Shown piece after piece: positions 58,021-64,000 of a stretch of DNA of 64,000 nt. The notes under the pieces are model-generated. The model was given only the letters and a program-made list of their open reading frames with translations. It ran no database searches and was not told the origin of the DNA. This DNA is from Pisaster brevispinus (lineage: Eukaryota > Echinodermata > Asteroidea > Forcipulatida > Asteriidae): positions 23,940,527-24,004,526 of the forward strand of contig JAMKCF010000004.1 of NCBI GenBank assembly GCA_023634235.1, given 5' to 3'. Each line of letters opens with the position of its first letter. The stretch's first letter is position 1. The translations under genes were made by a program, and so were the position numbers.

Positions 58021-59374
58021 GTCGTAATTATGAAACATAAGTTGTAATTATCAAACATAAGTCATAATTATGACTTGTACTCAGTCATAATTGAGACTTT
58101 CTTTCTTTTTGCAATGTCCCATTGCTTCCATACATTGCTGGGAAAATATGAAAGAAATTATGACGGATTAGGATAAAACAAGCAATAATTTTTGAAAACT
58201 TCCGAAAGGATAAGGAACTTGTTTTTGTTTTAAATTGATTTCTCATAAACATTAACAACAAATTTAAATGAACTTAAAAAAATAGACTTTAATCAGAAAG
58301 ATTCTTGCAGTGACATTAATCTACTGTGACTTATTCATATGAAGTAATTTAATTTATTTAATCTTTTGAGGATTTGAAATTATATTGCTTTGGTATCATC
58401 AGTATTAATTAATAATGAATAATTATAACGACAGATTGATTCTGGAAGTTCAACATTTTTTTTAATGTCCTTGTTTAAGAAAGATTTGTATATTTATGAA
58501 TACACAATTTGGAAACAAAAAGTAAAATTTTAGGTTCATTTGTAACTTTCCATGAAATGCGCCTACAATGAAATAAATTGGCAAGTGTACCATACTCCAT
58601 ACTGTAAAGTTCTCTGTGGAGAAATTAAAATTCATACTGTTTGAAAAAGATTTATGAGAAAAACAATTTTCCTTTAAAGTGCAAATCACTAATTCAGGCT
58701 GCCCTAGACGTGTGGCACAGATGTTTTTAAAGTGATGTTTTCCCCCTTTAATGAGCTCAAGGCACATTGACTTGTTAACTCCATTCTCCACAAAATTGTT
58801 GTTGGACTGTACTGTAGTTCAAGATTGTTTTACCAACAAATATTTGAAGTTGAGCATGTGAACAAAATCAAGTGAATCAAATTTGTTTTACCCTAAACGA
58901 TTTAAAGGCGGGTATACTTTTGGTAGTTGTCATTGACCAGTATCCTCACTTGGTGTATTCCAACATGTGCTTAAAACAACAAACCTCTGAATATTTGGGC
59001 TCAATTACAGATGCCTGAGAAAGGCTTCATGTCTGAAGCCTTTTTTGGACTCGAGATGTTTGGTGAAAAAATTACCTCTTTCTCTAAAAATATTACTTCA
59101 AAGGTGGTCATTTCTAACTATGTTTTATAAAATCAACAGCTCTCCAGTGCTTTTTACAAAGTAAGTTTTTATGGTCGTTAATAGTAACTACCAAATGTAT
59201 ACCCAGCCTTTAGTGCAATAACTCTGAGAAACGCTGTGAAATTACATGGGGGGGGGGGGGGAAGACTTCATTCCTCTATGGTAAAACTAAGTTTTTAAAG
59301 GTGTCTTTTTTTGCAAGTTTTTTCAACTGTTGACAATAACGAAATGTGTGTACCTCATGTAGAAAAAAGGCATG

Positions 59375-59510
59375 AAATAATTATGGGTTGAACGAAGAAA
59401 AAAAATTACCAGAGCGGGGTTTGAATCAAGGACCTTTCGTTTAATATGCCGGCGCTCTACTAACTGAGCTATCTAGCTGTTATGAAATCTCTCTATTATA
59501 TACGGACTTA
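59375..59510 (-). mobile_element. tRNA-like SINE (family C) fragment
   Basis: Reverse head: AGAGCGGGGTTTGAATCAAG then CTAACTGAGCTATCTAGC, preceded by GGGTTGAACGAAG. The rest of the unit is absent. Confidence 0.75.
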
Positions 59511-60036
59511 TTATTCCGAAGAAATGTCCTTCCCGGGAAATTCGAAAACGCACGCACCTGTTAATGTGTTACCGTTGGCGGCGGTGTATAGGAAATTGTG
59601 ATCTGCTGCTGTTTTATTTTACTTTTAGTACCCTCCTAATGGCATTTTGGGATCGTAGGAAGTGGCCGGGATCGCCCGGGACTCGACTTTTTTCGAATAG
59701 TTAATTTGTTGATCATTCATAACTCTTTAAATATTCAGAAGTACAACATCATTACCCACCATGATTTGAAGTTTATCGCCCAGTCTGACATTAAAATTTT
59801 TTGATATAATAATATTGAAAAAATAGATGTAGCTGTTGCGAAGGGACCTATAGTATACAGCAAATACAAAACATAGTTAGTGGCCTTAAGTTTCAACCCT
59901 AGTAGAGTCTTTCTCGAAGACTGTATTTTCCACCTTTTGCTGCCTCGGTGTCCAATACTACATACGCCTGATTATTATCACTGCCCGTCAAACGACAGAG
60001 AGTCGTTATTGGGTCACTCCTCTCAAGACACTTGCT

Positions 60037-60575
60037 AGAAAATGTATATCGGCTAGTTAGCGCCGTCGTCGGATATGTTTTTAAAAGAATGCTCAAATCA
60101 AGCCGTTGGCCTTTGGTGCACCATTATTTTTTTGCAGTCATTTAAAATGAAACTTTCAACAAAATGTTTGTTTATAATTTGGGCGGACTTTTTCTTCTTT
60201 TCAACAATTACATTTTTAGAAAATGTATACCGGCTAGTTAGCGCCGTCGTCGGGTATGTTTTTAAAAGAATGCTCAAATCAAGCCATGGGTACACCATTA
60301 TTTTTTTTGCAATCATAATTAAAATGAAACTTTGGGCAAAATGTTTGATTATAATTTGGGCGGACTTTTTCTTCTATTTAACAATATAATTTTTAGAAAA
60401 TGTATATCGGCTAGTTAGCGCCGTCGTCAGGTATGTTTTTAAAAGAATGCTCAAATCAAGCCATTGGTGCACCATTATTTTTTTGCAATTATTTAAAATA
60501 AAAGTTTGGGCAAAATGTTTGTTAATAAGTTTGGCGGACTTTTTCTTCTTTTTAACAATTTTTATTTTGGCGGAC
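60037..60575 (+). repeat. About 180 bp tandem repeat, three copies
   Basis: AGAAAATGTAT starts at 60037, 60218 and 60395 (spacing 181 and 177). Each unit has CGGCTAGTTAGCGCCGTCGT, TTTAAAAGAATGCTCAAATC and GGCGGACTTTTTCTTCT. Copies are highly similar. The short open frames across it are products of the repeat. Confidence 0.9.
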
Positions 60576-60599
60576 TTTCAATAGATTGTGTGTAGTTTT

Positions 60600-60785
60600 A
60601 GTTTATTTTTTAGTTTTTAATTTATTTTTAGTTTTTTACTTATTTTTATTTATTTTATTTATCTATTTATTTATTTATTCATTTAATAATTTCATTTAAC
60701 TATTTTGTTCATTTATTTAATGTACGTCTTTTATTGAAATACTTTATTAACTAATTAATCTTTTTTTTTATTTTTTTAAATTATA
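60600..60785. repeat. T-rich low-complexity tract
   Basis: TTTATTTTTAG and TTTATTTA units run on with no other signal. Confidence 0.8.
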
Positions 60786-60999
60786 TTCCTTGTGCATCTG
60801 AGTAGTAACGAAAGTATGATCAATCCTTTCCAAAATGGATACATTAAACAATTTTTTTTAAAGCAACTATTATGGCTTAATATAACTTTTAAAATAATTT
60901 TCATGAGACCTATTCTTTCTATCTTTGGTATTGCTATTGCATAACAATTACTGTGGTAAAAAAAGGTTACCCTGTGATAGCCCAGGTAAGGCGTTCAAA

Positions 61000-62500
61000 C
61001 GAACCCTGACCCTCGACCTAAACATAACCCTCACTTTAACCCTAACCTTCAACCTAACCCTAACCCTCAACCTGACCCTCAACCTAACCCTCAACCTAAC
61101 CCTAACCCTCACTATAACCCTAACCCTCAACCTAACCCTAACCCTCACTATAACCCTAACCCTCAACCTAACACTAACCGTACTACTAACCCTAACTCTA
61201 ACCCTAACCCTTACCCTAACCCTCAACCTAACCCTAATCCTCGACCTAACCCTAACCTTCAACCTAACCCTAACCATCAACCTAACCCTAACCCTAACCT
61301 TCAACCTAACACTAACCCTCAACCTAACCCTAACCCTCACTAAAACCCTAACTCTCAACCGAACCCTAACCCTCGACCTAACCCTAACCCTAACCCTAAC
61401 CCAAACTCTAACCCTAACCCTAACCCTAACCCTTACCCTAACCCTAACCCTAACCATAACCCTAACCCTAACCCTAACCCTCACTCTAACCCTAATCCTC
61501 AACCTAACCCTAACCCTCAACCAAACACTAACCTTCAACCTAACCCTAACCTTCAACCTAACCCTAACCCTCAACCTAACACTAACCATACTACTAACCC
61601 TAACTCTAACCCTAACCCTCAACCTAACCCTAACCTTCAACCTAACCCTCAACCTAACCCTAACCTTCAGCCTAACCCTAACCCTCAACCTAACCCTTCC
61701 CTCAACCTCACCCTAACCCTAACCCTAACCCTAAGCCTAACCATAACCTTAACCCAAACCCTAACCCTAACCCTAAACCTAACCCTAACCCTAACCCTAA
61801 CCCTCACTATAACCCTAACCATAACCTAACTCCAACCTTAGCCCTAATCCTAAACTTAACCCTAATCCTCAACCTAACCCTAACCCTCAACCAAACACTA
61901 ACCTTCAACCTAACCCTAACCTTCAACCTAACCCTAACCCTCAACATAACACTAACCATACTACTAACCCTAACTCTACCCTAACCCTAACCCTCAACCT
62001 AACCCTAACCTTCAACCTAACCCTAACCCTCAACCTTACCCTAACCATCAACCTAACCCTAACCCTAACCCTAACCATCAACCTAACCCTAACCCAAATC
62101 CTAACCTTCACTCTAACCCTAACCCTCTAACCCTAACACCAACCTAACCCTCAACCTAACCCTAAACCTCACTCTAACCCTCAACCTAAACCTCAACCTA
62201 ACCCTTATCCTCAACCTAACCCTAACATCACTCTAACCCTAACCTTCAACCTAACCCTAACCCTCTAACTAACCCTAACCCTCTACCTATACCCTCTCCC
62301 TAACCCTAACCCTAACCCTAACCCTAACCCTAACCATCACTCTAACCCTAACCCTCTACCTAACCCTAACCCTCTACCTAACCCTAACCCTCTACCTAAC
62401 CCTAACCCTCAACTTAACCCTAACCCTCAACCTAACCCTACCCCTCAACCTAACCCAGGCCCTCAACCTGAGGGTTAGGGTTAGGGCATCGGTTAGGGCA
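61000..62500. repeat. Degenerate telomere-like (CCCTAA)n array
   Basis: About 1.5 kb of CCCTAA and variants. The commonest higher pattern is CCCTAACCCTCAACCTAA, a three-unit block with two altered hexamers; runs of pure CCCTAA also occur. At 62470-62500 the strand flips to GGGTTAGGGTTAGGG. Because the unit is six bases, both strands stay open for about 250 codons (Leu-Thr or Arg-Val dipeptides); these are not genes. Confidence 0.95.
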
Positions 62501-62819
62501 AATAGGTTTTTGTGGTTTGGGTAATTGTAATGAGTGTAGCTCAAAAACCCGATTTTAAAAACAGATTTTTCTGACAGAACCCTGAGAACTATGCCCAAAC
62601 CCCTACCCGGAAATGTCCAGCCCAGGATATAAAAAAATTGCGACGTCAAACAAATTGACGGGTAAAAATGAGGCAACAACACATAGGGCCTATGCGACTG
62701 GAAAAAAGAATGCCACTCAATAAAATATATTTTAAAACAGTTATAAAAGACACTTTTTTCCCATGTGCCTCCTCTATTTTATTTTTAAAACAGATTTTTC
62801 TTAGTTGATTTTTTTCCCC

Positions 62820-63010
62820 CGTTGCATTCTTTTTATGCATCGCATTTTTTTTTCGCGTCTCAGTATTTTGTTCGTGTCGCATTTTTTTGCGTCTGATTTT
62901 TTCCTCCGTCGCTTCTAGTCATTTTGCGTCGCCATTTTTTCCCGTTGCATTTTTTCCTTTTTCTTTTATTGACGTCGCATTTTTTCCGTCGCATTTTTTT
63001 CTTTCTTCTT
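62820..63010. repeat. GTCGCATTTTTT short degenerate repeats
   Basis: GTCGCATTTTTT or a close variant (CGTTGCATT, GCGTCGCC) recurs about ten times at irregular spacing of 12-25 bases. It lies between the telomere-like array and the satellite. Confidence 0.7.
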
Positions 63011-63364
63011 TTTGTGTGTGTACCTGACAGCCTGAGACTTACCCCCAAACCCACTATCAAACATTTTGAAAATTTCTAATCCCAAAAGGTGTAAAAACTA
63101 CAGTTGAAGTCCAAGCAGTCCATTTATGAATTTTTGTAGAAAAAATATTCATGAGAAAGTGTGACACTAGGCATAAAAGAAAGCTTTTTAATGACATATA
63201 AACAAGTTAGTGATTAGGTTACTCAGAATATTGGATTATCTTAGATGGTTTATTAAATTATTTTGCTTCATAATATTATCACACAGACATTTAAGTAGAC
63301 TCAAATCTACAAGCATATTATGTGTGGCTTCATATGTGTGTATGGTCAAGCTCACACACCAATT

Positions 63365-64000
63365 CCCATGCTCGGACTCCCGACCCTTCTGTACCAGCCA
63401 ATTCTCTTCGGGAACAGAGCTCCGCCGGGCCCCACGAGGGTCTACCGGGGTTCATCATACGATTTCAAGGTGATATTGAGATGTTACCGTGAATGTCGAT
63501 TAAATTTATAACTAAACTTGACGAACATTACTCCGACCCTGTAACCACCGGGCAGGACTCTCACGCCTCCCATCAGGCCGGGGGCCCTGCGGAGCCCTTG
63601 ACCCCCATTGATCCATGGCCGACACGCTTGCTCTTCCGTGTCCGGACTCCTGACCCGTCTGCTCCAGCCAGTTCTTCGGGAACAGAGCTCCGCCGGGCCC
63701 CACGAGGGTCTACCGGGGTTCATCATACGATTTCAAGGTGATATTGAGATGTTACCGTGAATGTCGATTAAATTTATAACTAAACTTGACGAACATTACT
63801 CCGACCCTGTAACCACCGGGCAGGACTCTCACGCCTCCCATCAGGCCGGGGGCCCTGCGGAGCCCTTGACCCCCATTGATCCATGGCCGACACGCTTGCT
63901 CTTCCGTGTCCGGACTCCTGACCCGTCTGCTCCAGCCAGTTCTTCGGGAACAGAGCTCCGCCGGGCCCCACGAGGGTCTACCGGCGTTTATTATACAATT
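63365..64000. repeat. 268 bp GC-rich satellite, continuing past the window
   Basis: TTCATCATACGATT starts at 63451 and 63719, 268 bases apart, and a changed form starts at 63987. The two complete units look identical over nearly all their length. A diverged partial unit lies before them (63365-63450). Units contain GGAACAGAGCTCCGCCGGGC and CACCGGGCAGGACTCTCACG. Open frames of 60-80 codons repeat with the unit on both strands; no known protein is recognised. Confidence 0.9.

Larger units (their letters stand above)
56300..60990. other. Repeat-rich flank downstream of GTF3C1
   Basis: No gene on either strand. It contains SINEs, an inverted-end transposon, a family C palindrome and a 180 bp tandem array. 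58030-59360 is AT-rich DNA in which I see nothing except a stem, AAAGGCTTCATGTCTGAAGC near 59020, and a G run near 59250. A polyadenylation site of GTF3C1 could not be fixed. Confidence 0.5.

Noticed and set aside
60925..61716. Open frames of 263 (+) and 246 (-) codons
   Set aside because: The six-base telomere unit keeps both strands open; the products are only Leu-Thr/Asn or Arg-Val repeats.
61000..62500. A true chromosome end
   Set aside because: The array is degenerate, changes strand and is followed by 1.5 kb of other sequence, so it is internal to this contig.
63484..63971. Identical 63-codon frames in the satellite
   Set aside because: They repeat exactly with the 268 bp unit and have no family match; satellite DNA is the simpler reading.

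Overview
The window is animal nuclear DNA from a marine invertebrate deuterostome, most probably an echinoderm (a sea star would fit). This is inferred from long GT-AG introns, invertebrate-like orthologues of human genes, TTAGGG-type telomeric DNA, very many tRNA-derived SINEs and short foldback DNA transposons. The species cannot be read from the sequence alone.

Three protein genes are supported exon by exon. (1) A KLHDC10-like kelch protein on the + strand (2900-11189, 8 coding exons, 425 residues). (2) A Nudix hydrolase with a DUF4743-type N-terminal domain on the - strand (20449-15075, 8 coding exons, 407 residues from the long start or 318 from the internal one). (3) A complete GTF3C1/TFIIIC220 gene on the + strand (24622-56299, 34 coding exons, 2278 residues), the largest subunit of TFIIIC, which binds the B box of tRNA-type RNA polymerase III promoters. 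Genes 1 and 2 converge; genes 2 and 3 diverge across a 4.2 kb spacer. All exon junctions were checked for GT-AG borders and reading phase, and all three models stay open to the stop codon.

Layout: 1-2899 is non-coding, with a 768 bp foldback transposon and a CCAAT-type promoter. 2900-11189 is the kelch gene, whose first intron holds an inverted 82 bp tandem array and a small TAA-flanked transposon. 11190-15074 is a spacer with a duplicated segment; one copy carries a 129 bp insertion that contains a histone-type 3' stem-loop. 15075-20449 is the Nudix gene. 20450-24621 is a spacer with two TTAA-flanked transposons. 24622-56299 is GTF3C1, with tRNA-like SINEs of four families in many introns. 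56300-60990 is repeat-rich flank. 61000-62500 is a degenerate telomere-like array. 63365-64000 is a homogenised 268 bp satellite, which together give a subtelomeric look.

The three genes do not form a pathway. The kelch protein is expected to be a CUL2 ubiquitin-ligase receptor, the Nudix protein a metabolite pyrophosphatase and GTF3C1 a basal Pol III factor. The most notable points are the histone-like stem-loop insertion, four SUMO-interaction-like motifs in GTF3C1, the palindromic tRNA-SINE composites, and the irony that the gene for the B-box-binding factor is itself packed with B boxes. No tRNA, rRNA or CRISPR gene was found; the tRNA-like sequences are SINE heads.
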